Shown piece by piece: positions 9,368 through 19,511 of a DNA stretch of 64,000 nt. The stretch comes from an uncultured Lewinella sp. (lineage in GTDB: Bacteria > Bacteroidota > Bacteroidia > Chitinophagales > Saprospiraceae): contig CALMYQ010000086.1 of NCBI GenBank assembly GCA_937873655.1, positions 1 to 64,000 of the forward strand, written 5' to 3'. Each line of letters begins with the position of its first letter. Position 1 is the stretch's first letter. Made by a program: the position numbers and the translations under genes. The notes beneath the pieces were generated by a model, which searched no databases, had not been told where the DNA came from, and saw only the letters and a program-made list of their open reading frames with translations.

Positions 9368-9375
9368 CAAAGTTA
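9368..9375 (-). promoter_or_regulatory. -7 box for the 7771-9345 gene
   Basis: TAACTTTG on the minus strand, a match to the Bacteroidota TAnnTTTG box, 23 nt upstream of the start codon. I see no good TTG box at the right distance. Confidence 0.5.
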
Positions 9376-9439
9376 TATTTTCAAACCGACGATTCCAGGG
9401 CCTGCTCTTCCTGAATTAATGCCGGTTCCGCATTATTTG

Positions 9440-9964
9440 TTACCTGACGGCCTCAAAACCCATATCCAGCTGGCAATCCATTAAATAAGGGGAGATTTCG
9501 CTGAGGAAAAAGACGACTTCCAACCGGTACCTTTCCCTGGACAGGAGTTTTTTCACATTCCGCAGGGTAGGCAGCAACTCTATGCTGTTGTAGCTCCGGT
9601 TGCGCATATTGTCCAGGTAAAAGACTTCGTCGAACTCCGAGCAATCCGTACCGACCTGGCAAATCCTGACCGATACCTCCTCCAGAAAATCAAACTTGCG
9701 GCCGTTCTGTGAAACGATCTTCGCAAAATTCGGCCTGATCGCCGCAAACGCGCTGGTGTCGGTATTGTTCGCTTTCAGGTAGCTCGCAATATCCGAATTG
9801 ATCGCCTGAAATTCGATGACCTGGGCATAGGCGGGGTTCAATCCGGACGGCAGCTCAAAGTCAAAGTTGGGGTAAACCATCGGAAACAGGACCTCCCGCT
9901 TGTCGCGCAGGCATCCCGAAACCAGTATCCACCCGGAAATGAAGAGCAGTAAAACCCTTTTCAT
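9440..9964 (-). CDS. predicted lipoprotein, unknown function
   Basis: A 174-residue protein with a type II signal peptide ending in the lipobox LVSGC (Cys18), so it should be anchored in the inner or outer membrane. The mature part has FPMVYPNFDFELPSGLNP, then a compact mixed alpha/beta region with two Cys close together (ICQVGTDCSEFDEV). I do not recognise a family. It stands alone between the TPR protein and the divergent GCS2-CBS gene; its start is 173 nt from the opposing start. Confidence 0.7.
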   Translation of the reverse strand: MKRVLLLFISGWILVSGCLRDKREVLFPMVYPNFDFELPSGLNPAYAQVIEFQAINSDIASYLKANNTDTSAFAAIRPNFAKIVSQNGRKFDFLEEVSVRICQVGTDCSEFDEVFYLDNMRNRSYNSIELLPTLRNVKKLLSRERYRLEVVFFLSEISPYLMDCQLDMGFEAVR

Positions 9965-10095
9965 GCAGTTTTTTCCAATTGGAACGTAGAAAAATACCTT
10001 TTGTTATAACACGCTATTCCTGCTTTCCGGAATTTTTTTGCTCAAAATCCGCCATCTTTAAAATTCCTGTATCTTTATCGAGTGTATTATCTTTA

Positions 10096-10103
10096 TATAT
10101 TTG
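10096..10103 (+). promoter_or_regulatory. -7 box for the GCS2-CBS gene
   Basis: TATATTTG matches TAnnTTTG, 34 nt before the ATG at 10138, which supports that ATG over an in-frame ATG at 9979 lying upstream of the promoter. Confidence 0.6.
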
Positions 10104-10137
10104 GGCCAAAGTAAAAACAACAAAATCTTTACCTAGT

Positions 10138-12060
<1,923 letters not shown>

Positions 12061-12099
12061 GGAGTGGGAATCGACATAAAGCCTGACTTTATGTACAGA

Positions 12100-12130
12100 A
12101 ATTTACAAAAAGTCATCCTTTTTGTAAATT
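12100..12130. terminator. bidirectional terminator hairpin
   Basis: A perfect 13-bp stem (AATTTACAAAAAG / CTTTTTGTAAATT) with a 5-nt loop between two convergent genes; the loop holds the stop codon of the glycosylase gene. A smaller CATAAAG/CTTTATG hairpin precedes it at 12075-12093. Confidence 0.75.
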
Positions 12131-12829
12131 AGTTTTTTGCTCCCTGGCCTCATCTAGCGTTGCCAGATACCTGTCCCTAAACTCCTCCATCCGCTTGCGC
12201 CGGTACTGCATCACCCAACGCGGGTGCGGCAAGGGTACGATGGTTTTGAAAAAGCCGTGCCGCTCGTTTATTTTCATGAAGTATTTATAATTCTGCCCTT
12301 CCCCCAGGCAAACGGCCGTTTCCTCCAGCGCACCAATGGCCTTTTGCCGCAGAATGTTATCGATGATATGCGGTTCGACTGCCTTTTCCAATTGGCGGTC
12401 GTCGTAATAATTGTAGTTCTTTCCGTCCCTGGTAAATCCCAGCGGACAAATGGAGGTGATGTAAAAATCCCGGTAAAACGCTTCAGGACCGCCGTACCCG
12501 TGTACCACTTCATAGACGAATTGCGACGACAGCTCCGCTTTTTTCTGAAAAACATTCTCAATACCGCAGTCTTCCGCCAGCCGGATAGGGTCTGTGAACG
12601 GAACCCCTGTGATGCCGGCGCCGAACCGCCCCGGGTTGATGCCGAACAGGAAGGTTCTGGGCCGGGTGTCACTGTAATATTGCATATAAAACCGGCGCAT
12701 GGCAGCCAGTGTCTCCGGGTTGTCGTAGGGGAACAGCAATTCCACCCCTTCCGGCAACGCCCACCCAGGCTCGATGGCCCCGAAATATTCCATTACTTTT
12801 GCGCCGAAAGTCAGCTTTTCTTGCTTCAT
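12113..12829 (-). CDS. SMUG-like uracil-DNA glycosylase family protein
   Basis: A 238-residue protein of the uracil-DNA glycosylase superfamily, SMUG2/DUF4918 branch. The signature is FLFGINPGRFGAGITGVPFTDP, corresponding to the water-activating and base-binding GMNPG...TGVPF motif of SMUG enzymes, and the minor-groove-intercalation motif region is VPLPHPRWVMQY near the C-terminus. It likely removes uracil or oxidised pyrimidines from DNA in base-excision repair. The ATG at 12829 is preferred over TTG at 12835. It is transcribed divergently from hemW with 65 nt between the starts. Confidence 0.85.
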   Translation of the reverse strand: MKQEKLTFGAKVMEYFGAIEPGWALPEGVELLFPYDNPETLAAMRRFYMQYYSDTRPRTFLFGINPGRFGAGITGVPFTDPIRLAEDCGIENVFQKKAELSSQFVYEVVHGYGGPEAFYRDFYITSICPLGFTRDGKNYNYYDDRQLEKAVEPHIIDNILRQKAIGALEETAVCLGEGQNYKYFMKINERHGFFKTIVPLPHPRWVMQYRRKRMEEFRDRYLATLDEAREQKTNLQKG

Positions 12830-12894
12830 GATCAAAATGGATTAGAACATCTCCGCAATGATAGGTGTTTTTGGAGGGAAGAACCGTAACAGGC

Positions 12895-14052
12895 ATGGCA
12901 GGAATCTATTTTCACATACCGTTTTGCAAGCAGGCCTGCCACTATTGCAACTTTCATTTTTCCACCTCGCTCCGCAACAAACCGGACCTGCTGGAAGCCA
13001 TGATGAAGGAGCTGGCCCTGCGCAGTGAAGAACTCGGGAGTATTGCCTTCAGTACTGTTTACCTGGGCGGCGGCACCCCGTCATTGCTGACCCCCGGTGA
13101 ATTGGAGATGTTGTTCTCCGGGGTTTTCCGCCATTTCAAGATCGAAGAGGACGCCGAGATCACCCTCGAAGCCAACCCCGACGACCTCACCCCGGAATAC
13201 CTTATGGCGCTGGCCCAAAGTCCGGTCAACAGGCTGAGCATCGGCGTACAATCCTTTTTTGAGGAGGACCTCCGCTGGATGAACCGGGCGCACTCGGGCC
13301 GGGAAGCCAGGGCCTGTATCGAAACCGCGCAAAAAGCCGGGTTCGACAACATCACCGTCGATCTGATCTACGGATCCCCGACCACCACCGGCGAACGCTG
13401 GGCCGCCAATATCGATACGCTGCTGGAATACGGCATTCCGCACTTGTCGTGCTACGCCCTGACCGTGGAACCCAAAACCGCGCTGGCCCATTTTGTCGAA
13501 AAGGGAAAGACCATTCCCCCGGACGAGCACCAGGGCGTTGCCCAATATGAGTACCTGATGACCCGAATGCAGCAGGAAGGGTACGACCATTACGAAATTT
13601 CCAACTTCGCCAAACCCGGCCGGTACGCCCGCCACAACAGCAGCTACTGGCAAGGGGAGCCTTATATCGGCATCGGCCCCGCAGCGCATTCCTTCGACGG
13701 CTTCACAACCCGCCTCTGGAACGTGTCCAACAACCCCCGATACATCAAAGCCATGACAGATATCCATACCCCTGAAGACCGCCTGAAACAGGAAGGCCGG
13801 TTGTTCGAAAAAGAAACCCTCAGCCCGGCCGACCGCTTCAACGAATACGTCATGACAGGCTTGCGCACCATCTGGGGCTGCGAATTGCCGGCCCTGACCG
13901 CCATCGGCCCGGAATTTCAAACCCATTTCCTGAGCCAGATCCAGTCGTATATCGATCAGGGGCTGGTCGTTCGTCAAAACGAGGTTTTCCGGTTAAGCAA
14001 CGCCGGCCGCCTCCTGGCCGATCGCATCGCCTCCGATCTCTTTGTCGTATGA
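12895..14052 (+). CDS. hemW: HemW, radical SAM heme chaperone
   Basis: A 385-residue radical SAM protein. The [4Fe-4S] motif CKQACHYC is at residues 11-18 and is followed by NFHF, as in the HemW (HemN-like, formerly misnamed coproporphyrinogen oxidase) family. Other signatures are YLGGGTPSLL, ITLEANPDDLT, RLSIGVQSF and the HemW-specific RHNSSYWQGEPYIGIGPAAHS block, ending in a HemN C-terminal domain. It delivers heme to target proteins in the cytoplasm. The start at ATG 12895 gives the canonical MAGIYFHIPFC N-terminus. The Nif3-like gene follows on the same strand across an 8-bp tandem repeat. Confidence 0.93.
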   Translation: MAGIYFHIPFCKQACHYCNFHFSTSLRNKPDLLEAMMKELALRSEELGSIAFSTVYLGGGTPSLLTPGELEMLFSGVFRHFKIEEDAEITLEANPDDLTPEYLMALAQSPVNRLSIGVQSFFEEDLRWMNRAHSGREARACIETAQKAGFDNITVDLIYGSPTTTGERWAANIDTLLEYGIPHLSCYALTVEPKTALAHFVEKGKTIPPDEHQGVAQYEYLMTRMQQEGYDHYEISNFAKPGRYARHNSSYWQGEPYIGIGPAAHSFDGFTTRLWNVSNNPRYIKAMTDIHTPEDRLKQEGRLFEKETLSPADRFNEYVMTGLRTIWGCELPALTAIGPEFQTHFLSQIQSYIDQGLVVRQNEVFRLSNAGRLLADRIASDLFVV

Positions 14053-14060
14053 CGCTCAAA

Positions 14061-14099
14061 AACTGAGGAATCGAGGAATCGAGGAATCGAGGAATCGAG
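14061..14099 (+). repeat. GAGGAATC 8-bp tandem repeat before nif3-like gene
   Basis: Four units of GAGGAATC followed by GAGAATG; the last bases create an in-frame ATG at 14101. The sequence is the complement of the GATTCCTC words seen in other intergenic arrays. Confidence 0.85.
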
Positions 14100-14124
14100 A
14101 ATGCCAATCCAAAAAAAACGCAAC

Positions 14125-15144
14125 ATGACCCAACTCCGCCAGCTCATCCGCCACCTGGAACAGGTCGCCCCGCCCGTCTACCAGGAAAGCTACGACAATG
14201 CCGGGCTCATCACCGGTAACCCCGACCAGGAAGTCACGGGCGTCCTCGTCTGTCTCGACTCCACCGAAGCGGTGATTCGAGAAGCTGCGGCAGAAGGCTG
14301 CAACGTGGTTGTGGCCCACCATCCCATTATTTTCAAAGGGCTGAAACGGCTGACCGGACAGACCTACGTAGAACGGACGGTCATCGAAGCCATACGGCAC
14401 GGAATAGCCGTTTATGCCATCCATACCAACCTGGACAACGTTTATCATCAGGGGGTCAACAGCCGGATTGCCGAAAAACTGGGCCTGATCAATACCCGCA
14501 TTCTTGCCCCGAAAAAAGAACTTTTTAAATTGAATGCTGTTCTCTCCGAAAACGGCAACGGCGCCTTGCAGGAAATGCTGGCGCAGGCCGGGGCTGTAAA
14601 TGCCGGCTTTCTGAACCATTACAGCGGCGAGCCGCAACTGACCCGGGTGGAAGCCTACTTTGAGAAAGCAGCCCTCCGGAATATTTCCAGCGTCCTCGAA
14701 CAATATGCCGCTGCCCCCGGCAGTTGGGATATACACCCCGTAGACACGCCCTCCCCGATGATCGGCTCCGGCATGGTCGGCGAACTGGCGGCGGAAATGT
14801 CCGAAAATGACTTTCTCGCCCACCTGAAAGCCCGGATGCGGGCGGGCTGCGTCCGGCACACGAAACTCCTGGACAAACCCGTTAAGCGGGTTGCTGTCTG
14901 CGGCGGGTCAGGAGGGTTTCTCCTGCGTTCGGCCATCGCAGGCGGAGCCGACTTTTTTGTGACGGCCGATTACAAGTACCACGAGTTCTTCGATGCCGAC
15001 GGAAAAATTGTCATCGCAGACATCGGACACTATGAGAGCGAGCAATTTACAATCGAATTATTAGGAGAAATTATTCGCCGGAATTTTAGTAATTTTGCGG
15101 TTCGATTGACGAAAACCATTACCAATCCGGTTTTTTATTTTTAA
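14125..15144 (+). CDS. Nif3-like dinuclear metal centre protein
   Basis: A 339-residue member of the Nif3/YbgI (DUF34) family, a hexameric cytosolic protein with a dinuclear metal site, possibly GTP cyclohydrolase I-like. Metal-ligand motifs are VVAHHPIIF, IYxHTNLDN-like (YAIHTNLDNV) and the C-terminal DIGHYESEQF. A PII/CutA-like insert of roughly 120 residues is present between the halves, as in the longer Bacteroidota form. I choose ATG 14125 (MTQLRQLIRHLEQ) because it matches the family start; ATG 14101 adds MPIQKKRN and sits at the edge of the repeat. It is 14 nt upstream of the zinc-ribbon gene, an association widely seen in bacteria. Confidence 0.92.
   Translation: MTQLRQLIRHLEQVAPPVYQESYDNAGLITGNPDQEVTGVLVCLDSTEAVIREAAAEGCNVVVAHHPIIFKGLKRLTGQTYVERTVIEAIRHGIAVYAIHTNLDNVYHQGVNSRIAEKLGLINTRILAPKKELFKLNAVLSENGNGALQEMLAQAGAVNAGFLNHYSGEPQLTRVEAYFEKAALRNISSVLEQYAAAPGSWDIHPVDTPSPMIGSGMVGELAAEMSENDFLAHLKARMRAGCVRHTKLLDKPVKRVAVCGGSGGFLLRSAIAGGADFFVTADYKYHEFFDADGKIVIADIGHYESEQFTIELLGEIIRRNFSNFAVRLTKTITNPVFYF
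15090..15097 (+). promoter_or_regulatory. possible internal -7 box for zinc-ribbon gene
   Basis: TAATTTTG inside the 3' end of the Nif3-like gene, 61 nt before the next start. It may be chance. Confidence 0.3.
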
Positions 15145-15158
15145 TAAACCAATTCAGC

Positions 15159-15938
15159 ATGGCAGAATTGACAATAGCCGAAAAGCTAAAACAATTGTAT
15201 GAACTCCAATTAGTTGACTCCCAAATCGACGAAATTGAGGTCCTGAAAGGGGAGCTTCCCATGGAAGTCAGCGATCTGGAAGACGATATCGCAGGGCTCG
15301 AAACCCGCGTTTCGCGCCTCGACAACAACGTTAAGGAACTCGAAGACGACATCAACAAACACCAGGGCAATATCAAGGAATCCGAATCATTGATCCTCCG
15401 GTATAAAACCCAGATGGACAATGTCAAGAACAATCGCGAGTATGAAGCCCTGACCAAGGAGATCGAAATGCAGACCCTGGAGATCCAACTGTCTGAAAAG
15501 CGGATCAAACAAGGGAAGCTGGATATTGAGGCGAAAAAGGAAACCCTCTACGCCAACCAGGAAAAACTGGCCAAAAAACAGAAAGACCTGGAAAACAAAC
15601 GCATTGAGCTTTCCCAGATCATCGCCCGCACGGAAAAGGAAGAGGACAGGCTGCGCAAACGCTCCGACCAGGCCCGCATCGGCATCGAAGACCGCCTGAT
15701 GCTGGCTTACGACAAGATCCGCACCTCCTACCGGAACGGCCTGGCTGTCGTAACCATCGCACGCGACGCCTGCGGCGGCTGCTTCAACATGATCCCGCCG
15801 CAAATGCAACTCGAAATTGCCCAGCGCAAGAAAATCGTTGCCTGCGAACACTGCGGCCGCATCCTGGTTGACGAAAGCATCGTTGACGAGGTCAAACAAT
15901 CCGTCGATATCACCGAATCCTCCCTGCTCGACGATTGA
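15159..15938 (+). CDS. coiled-coil C4 zinc-ribbon protein
   Basis: A 259-residue protein of the C4-type zinc-ribbon family (CT398/CdsZ-like). Residues about 15-190 are a long coiled coil rich in Glu, Lys and Leu. The C-terminal ribbon has the four Cys in two pairs, CGGC and CEHC, separated by about 20 residues (IPPQMQLEIAQRKKIVA). Related proteins bind sigma-54 or flagellar/secretion partners or nucleic acid in other bacteria; the role here is unknown. It follows the Nif3-like gene by 14 nt and is probably cotranscribed with it. Confidence 0.88.
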   Translation: MAELTIAEKLKQLYELQLVDSQIDEIEVLKGELPMEVSDLEDDIAGLETRVSRLDNNVKELEDDINKHQGNIKESESLILRYKTQMDNVKNNREYEALTKEIEMQTLEIQLSEKRIKQGKLDIEAKKETLYANQEKLAKKQKDLENKRIELSQIIARTEKEEDRLRKRSDQARIGIEDRLMLAYDKIRTSYRNGLAVVTIARDACGGCFNMIPPQMQLEIAQRKKIVACEHCGRILVDESIVDEVKQSVDITESSLLDD

Positions 15939-16025
15939 TCCGAAAGCAGCAACAGGAAAATATCCGCTCCCGCAGATCCCGGCGCCTTCCATCAGGCCAA
16001 GGATCCGCGGGAGCACCTCCCTCCC

Positions 16026-16060
16026 CCCACTGACAACCGACCACTGACCACTGACAACTA
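16026..16060 (+). repeat. CTGACAACCGACCACTGACC-type low-complexity repeat
   Basis: Short overlapping ACTGACCA/ACTGACAAC words downstream of the zinc-ribbon gene. The same words in opposite sense occur at 2321-2358 and 56464-56503. Confidence 0.7.
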
Positions 16061-16166
16061 ATCCCACCCTTCCCATCGTTATATAGAAAACCTGGTCCTT
16101 TTTCAGCCGTGTCCCGAACAACTGCGGACCGTTTTGCATTTTATTTAATCCCGAAAACAGATCAAA

Positions 16167-17660
16167 TTGAACGTTGCAAAGACCTTATCCATCGCATTGA
16201 TCGCCCTCTGCCCGCTTTCGGGCTTGTTCTCCCAGGGCAAATTCGAATTCACCCCGCTGGCCCGGGACGCTTACGAAAAGACCCTCGCGCTCCGGTTTGA
16301 TGAAGCGAACCTCCTCATTGCCCGCCTCAAACTGGAAGAGCCCGGCAACCTGTTCTCTTATTATTTTGAGAATTACATCGACTTCTTCAAACTCTACATC
16401 ACTGAAGACGGCGCCTTGTATAAAAAACAGGAAGCCGCCTATGATGCCCGCCTGGAAAAGATCGAAAAATCCGGCGATCCGAAGTCGCCCTACACCTTGT
16501 TCACCCAAGCCAATATGCGCCTGCAATGGGCCCTTATCCGCCTGCGGTTCGAGGATTATCTCGCAGCATTCAACGATGTGAACAAAGCCAACAAACTCCT
16601 CGAACGCAATACCGAAGCCTTCCCCGACTTTATGCCCAACCGCCGCGACCTGGGGTTGCTGCACGCTATGGTCGGCACCATTCCTAACGAATACAAATGG
16701 GGCGTTAAACTCCTGAGCAGCCTCGACGGCACCATCGAACAGGGCCGGAAAGAGGTGGAAGACGTGCTCAATTACGCCGATTCGCACGATTTTGTGTTCG
16801 GTAATGAAACCCGCGCGCTGTACGCTTTCCTCCTGCTGCACCTCGAAAACGACGGCGACAAGGCCTGGAAGATCCTGCAGGAAGGCAAACTGGAACCGGC
16901 CGAAAACCCGATGCACTGTTTCGTGCTCGCCAATATCGCCATGCGCACAGGCAAGAACGACGAAGCCGTCCGCCTCCTGGAAAATAAACCGGACAGCCCG
17001 ATGTTCTTCCCCTTCCCTTATATGGATTATATGCTCGGATTGGCCAAATTGCGCCGGCTGGACAAGGACGCCGGCCCTTATATCCAACGGTTTCTCGACC
17101 GGTACAAAGGCCGCCATTACATAAAGGAAGCTTACCAGAAACTGGCCTGGCAGGCCCTCATCAACGGCCGGCCGGAAGACTACCGCCGGATCATGGTCTC
17201 CTGCCTGGATAAAGGCCACGCCGTCGCCGGCGGCGATAAAAGCGCCCTCCAGGAAGCCCGTGAAGGCCGTACCCCCGACGCGGATCTGCTCCGAAGCCGG
17301 CTCCTCTTTGACGGCGGTTATTATACCCGCGCCCGGGATTTGCTGGCTCCGCACCAGATTTCCGATTTTCCGGACCAACATACCCGCCTGGAATTCAATT
17401 ACAGAATGGGCCGTATCGAACAAGGCCTGAAAAATAACCGCGAAGCCTTGCGCCACTACAAGGAAACCATCCGCGAAGGAGAAGACAGCCCCTGGTTCTT
17501 TGCCTGCAACGCCGCCCTGCAATCCGGCCTTATCTATGAAAAACTCGGCGACAAGGCAGCAGCCAGATCCCATTTCCAGCTATGCATCAAAATGAACCCG
17601 GTTGAATACGCCGACGGATTGCACCAACAAGCCAAAGCCGGGCTGGCGCGTATACGGTAA
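16167..17660 (+). CDS. secreted TPR-repeat protein
   Basis: A 497-residue exported helical-repeat protein. The only sensible start is the TTG at 16167, which gives a proper signal peptide (MNVAKTLSIALIALCPLSGLFSQ); no in-frame ATG lies near. The body consists of TPR-like helices, for example FEDYLAAFNDVNKANKLLERN, DEAVRLLENKPDSP and NREALRHYKETIREGEDSPWFF. It probably serves as a periplasmic scaffold. Homologues without assigned function are common in this part of the phylum. It has no obvious operon partner; a weak hairpin follows the stop. Confidence 0.75.
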   Translation: MNVAKTLSIALIALCPLSGLFSQGKFEFTPLARDAYEKTLALRFDEANLLIARLKLEEPGNLFSYYFENYIDFFKLYITEDGALYKKQEAAYDARLEKIEKSGDPKSPYTLFTQANMRLQWALIRLRFEDYLAAFNDVNKANKLLERNTEAFPDFMPNRRDLGLLHAMVGTIPNEYKWGVKLLSSLDGTIEQGRKEVEDVLNYADSHDFVFGNETRALYAFLLLHLENDGDKAWKILQEGKLEPAENPMHCFVLANIAMRTGKNDEAVRLLENKPDSPMFFPFPYMDYMLGLAKLRRLDKDAGPYIQRFLDRYKGRHYIKEAYQKLAWQALINGRPEDYRRIMVSCLDKGHAVAGGDKSALQEAREGRTPDADLLRSRLLFDGGYYTRARDLLAPHQISDFPDQHTRLEFNYRMGRIEQGLKNNREALRHYKETIREGEDSPWFFACNAALQSGLIYEKLGDKAAARSHFQLCIKMNPVEYADGLHQQAKAGLARIR

Positions 17661-17667
17661 GCAAAAA

Positions 17668-17702
17668 AGGTGCGACGTTCACACGGTTGAACATACGCAC
17701 CT
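17668..17702 (+). terminator. possible terminator hairpin
   Basis: AGGTGCG/CGCACCT arms around a 21-nt loop just after the TPR gene stop. There is no T tract, so this is a weak call. Confidence 0.35.
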
Positions 17703-17829
17703 CCTGACTTAGCAAAATGATGAGGGTCGCTTGAATAAACGCCCCCGGAAATCTGATTTTTTATAGCCATCCGGCCCTTAACGGCAAGCGCTCAGCCGCC
17801 GGTAAATAAGCCGCGATCCTGTAGCCCGG

Positions 17830-18300
17830 TTATTGGTTTAAAAACGAGGAATACATCCACACCAGCTTTTCCTGCTGCCGGATATAATCGCTCATCAGGG
17901 CATTGGTGCCCTCATCCTCCGCCTCCGCCGACAGCGAAAGGATCTCGCGCTGCAAAGGCAACAAGGCGCCGAAGGAATGCAGGATCTCCGCTACAGCCTT
18001 TTTGCCGTCGCTGACGTTCTGCACTTCCCTGATCGAACTGTTCTTCAGATAATCCGAATAACTGTGCATCGGCGTTTCGCCCAGCGTAAGGACGCGTTCG
18101 GCCAATTCGTCGTTCTTCAATTGAAGGTCCGTATACAGCTCCTCGAATTTCAAGTGAAGCTCAAAGAACTTGTCACCTTTTATATTCCAGTGGAAACCTC
18201 TCGTATTGATATAAAAAATCTGATAATTGGCTAAAAGCGTATTCAACTTCGAAGCCAGCTTTTTGGCAGCTTCGGCATTCAATCCTATCTGGTTGGTCAT
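17830..18300 (-). CDS. dps: Dps-family ferritin-like DNA-protection protein
   Basis: A 156-residue Dps/ferritin-like protein that forms a dodecameric shell, oxidises Fe(II) with peroxide and protects DNA. The ferroxidase-centre motif is intact: TRGFHWNIKG with the His-Trp pair, then HLKFEELYTDLQLKNDELAERVLTLG carrying the acidic ligands. ATG 18300 (MTNQIGLN) is taken rather than the codon at 18330, which lies within the promoter. It is divergent from oxyR, the usual peroxide regulator, and its promoter overlaps a repeated motif (18357-18367), so OxyR control is likely. Confidence 0.93.
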   Translation of the reverse strand: MTNQIGLNAEAAKKLASKLNTLLANYQIFYINTRGFHWNIKGDKFFELHLKFEELYTDLQLKNDELAERVLTLGETPMHSYSDYLKNSSIREVQNVSDGKKAVAEILHSFGALLPLQREILSLSAEAEDEGTNALMSDYIRQQEKLVWMYSSFLNQ

Positions 18301-18327
18301 TTTACTTGAATGATTAAGACTCACAGA

Positions 18328-18358
18328 CAAAAATACGGGCCTCTTGCAAATAAGTCAA
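18328..18358 (-). promoter_or_regulatory. dps promoter
   Basis: Read on the minus strand, TTG (18358-18356), a 20-nt spacer and TATTTTTG (18335-18328). This is a full match to the Bacteroidota -33/-7 pattern, 27 nt upstream of the dps ATG. Confidence 0.7.
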
Positions 18359-18397
18359 ATCGATATTATTTATCTTTACATAGACGAAATTGATATT
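18357..18397 (+). promoter_or_regulatory. candidate OxyR operator: two 11-bp direct repeats
   Basis: AAATCGATATT (18357-18367) and AAATTGATATT (18387-18397), 10 of 11 identical and exactly 30 bp apart. The first overlaps the dps -33 box and the second abuts the oxyR ATG. A weaker oxyR -7 box (TATCTTTA) lies at 18371-18378. Confidence 0.45.
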
Positions 18398-18398
18398 C

Positions 18399-19334
18399 AT
18401 GAATCTTCAACAATTGGAATACATCGTTGCGGTGGACATCACCCGCCATTTTGTCTCGGCGGCGGAGCGGTGTTTTGTCACACAGGCCACCCTCAGCATG
18501 ATGATCAAGAAACTGGAAGAAGAACTGGGTGTAGTCATCTTCGACCGCAGCAAACAACCCGTAGTGCCCACTGAAACGGGGCAGCGCCTGATCGAGCAGG
18601 CCCAGACCATACTGCACGAGATCAACCGGATGAAGGAGATCGTGCAGGAGGAAAAGGACGAGGTCCGGGGAACGCTCAAACTGGGCATCATCCCAACGCT
18701 GGCGCCCTACCTGCTGCCTTTGTTCCTGCGGGCTTTCATGAAAAAATATCCCCTGGTCAACCTCCAGATCTTCGAAATGATCACCGACACGGCCATTCAG
18801 AAGTTGAAGCAGAACGAACTCGACATAGCGATCATGGCCACCCCCGTGAATAACGCCGCCCTGCGCGAGGAGCCGCTGTTCTATGAACAGTTCGTCGTGT
18901 ACGCCTCTTCCGACGAAAAGCTGATGAAAAAAAAATACCTGCTCGCAGACGACATAGACGTCAACCGGCTTTGGCTCCTGGAAGAAGGCCACTGCCTCCG
19001 GTCGCAGGTCATCAACCTTTGCGAATTGAAAAAACGGGAAAAAGAAGCCCACCGGTTCGATTTCGAGACCGGCAGCATTGAAACCCTCAAAAAACTCGTG
19101 GACACTTACAACGGGGTGACTATCCTCCCGGAACTGGCCCTGAACGACCTCACGCCCGAACAAAGGGAGCATATCCGCTTTTTCCGGTCGCCCGCCCCGG
19201 TCCGCGAGATCAGCCTGGTCACTTACCGGCATTTTGTCAAAAAAAGGCTGGTGGAAGCGCTCCGGGACATCATTTTGCAAAACGTCAGCCCTGAAATGCG
19301 CTCTCCCCTGAAAAAAATGGTCACCGAGATCTGA
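18399..19334 (+). CDS. oxyR: OxyR, LysR-family peroxide sensor
   Basis: A 311-residue LysR-type regulator. The N-terminal winged helix (residues 1-60, with RCFVTQATLSMMIKKLEEELG) is followed by the substrate-binding-like domain. The redox pair is present as GHCLRSQVINLC: counted from the ATG at 18399 the two Cys fall at residues 199 and 208, the same numbers as in E. coli OxyR, so this is a true thiol sensor rather than a generic LysR protein. A TTG at 18390 is in frame but the ATG fits the family start MNLQQLEYIVAV. Divergent from dps with 98 nt between starts, implying autoregulation and control of dps. Confidence 0.95.
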   Translation: MNLQQLEYIVAVDITRHFVSAAERCFVTQATLSMMIKKLEEELGVVIFDRSKQPVVPTETGQRLIEQAQTILHEINRMKEIVQEEKDEVRGTLKLGIIPTLAPYLLPLFLRAFMKKYPLVNLQIFEMITDTAIQKLKQNELDIAIMATPVNNAALREEPLFYEQFVVYASSDEKLMKKKYLLADDIDVNRLWLLEEGHCLRSQVINLCELKKREKEAHRFDFETGSIETLKKLVDTYNGVTILPELALNDLTPEQREHIRFFRSPAPVREISLVTYRHFVKKRLVEALRDIILQNVSPEMRSPLKKMVTEI

Positions 19335-19351
19335 GGATCATCCACCTAATG

Positions 19352-19505
19352 CGTCGGGAGCTAAGTTCTTCCCATATTTAGACGAGACTATTTTGTGGGC
19401 AGGCAAGGCGCGAAGAACGAGCATATCGGGCATATACGAGTGATGAGCAACGAAGCCTGGTCGCAAAAGAGGCCGTATAAACGGGTAGAAATTTAGTTCC
19501 CGACG
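19352..19505. repeat. 154-bp element with imperfect terminal inverted repeats
   Basis: The left end (19352-19384, CGTCGGGAGCTAAGTTCTTC...) and the reverse complement of the right end (19473-19505, CGTCGGGAACTAAATTTCTAC...) match over about 33 bases with a few differences. It sits between two convergent genes and encodes nothing. Part of the right half resembles bases 15-90 of the window, so this may be a dispersed MITE-like element. Confidence 0.65.
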
Positions 19506-19511
19506 TCCCGG

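Noticed and set aside
9979..10137. N-terminal extension of the GCS2-CBS protein from ATG 9979
   Set aside because: It lies upstream of the TATATTTG promoter box and adds a sequence unlike the family.
16185..17573. 462-codon minus-strand frame opposite the TPR gene
   Set aside because: Antisense shadow; the plus-strand TPR protein has a signal peptide and repeats.
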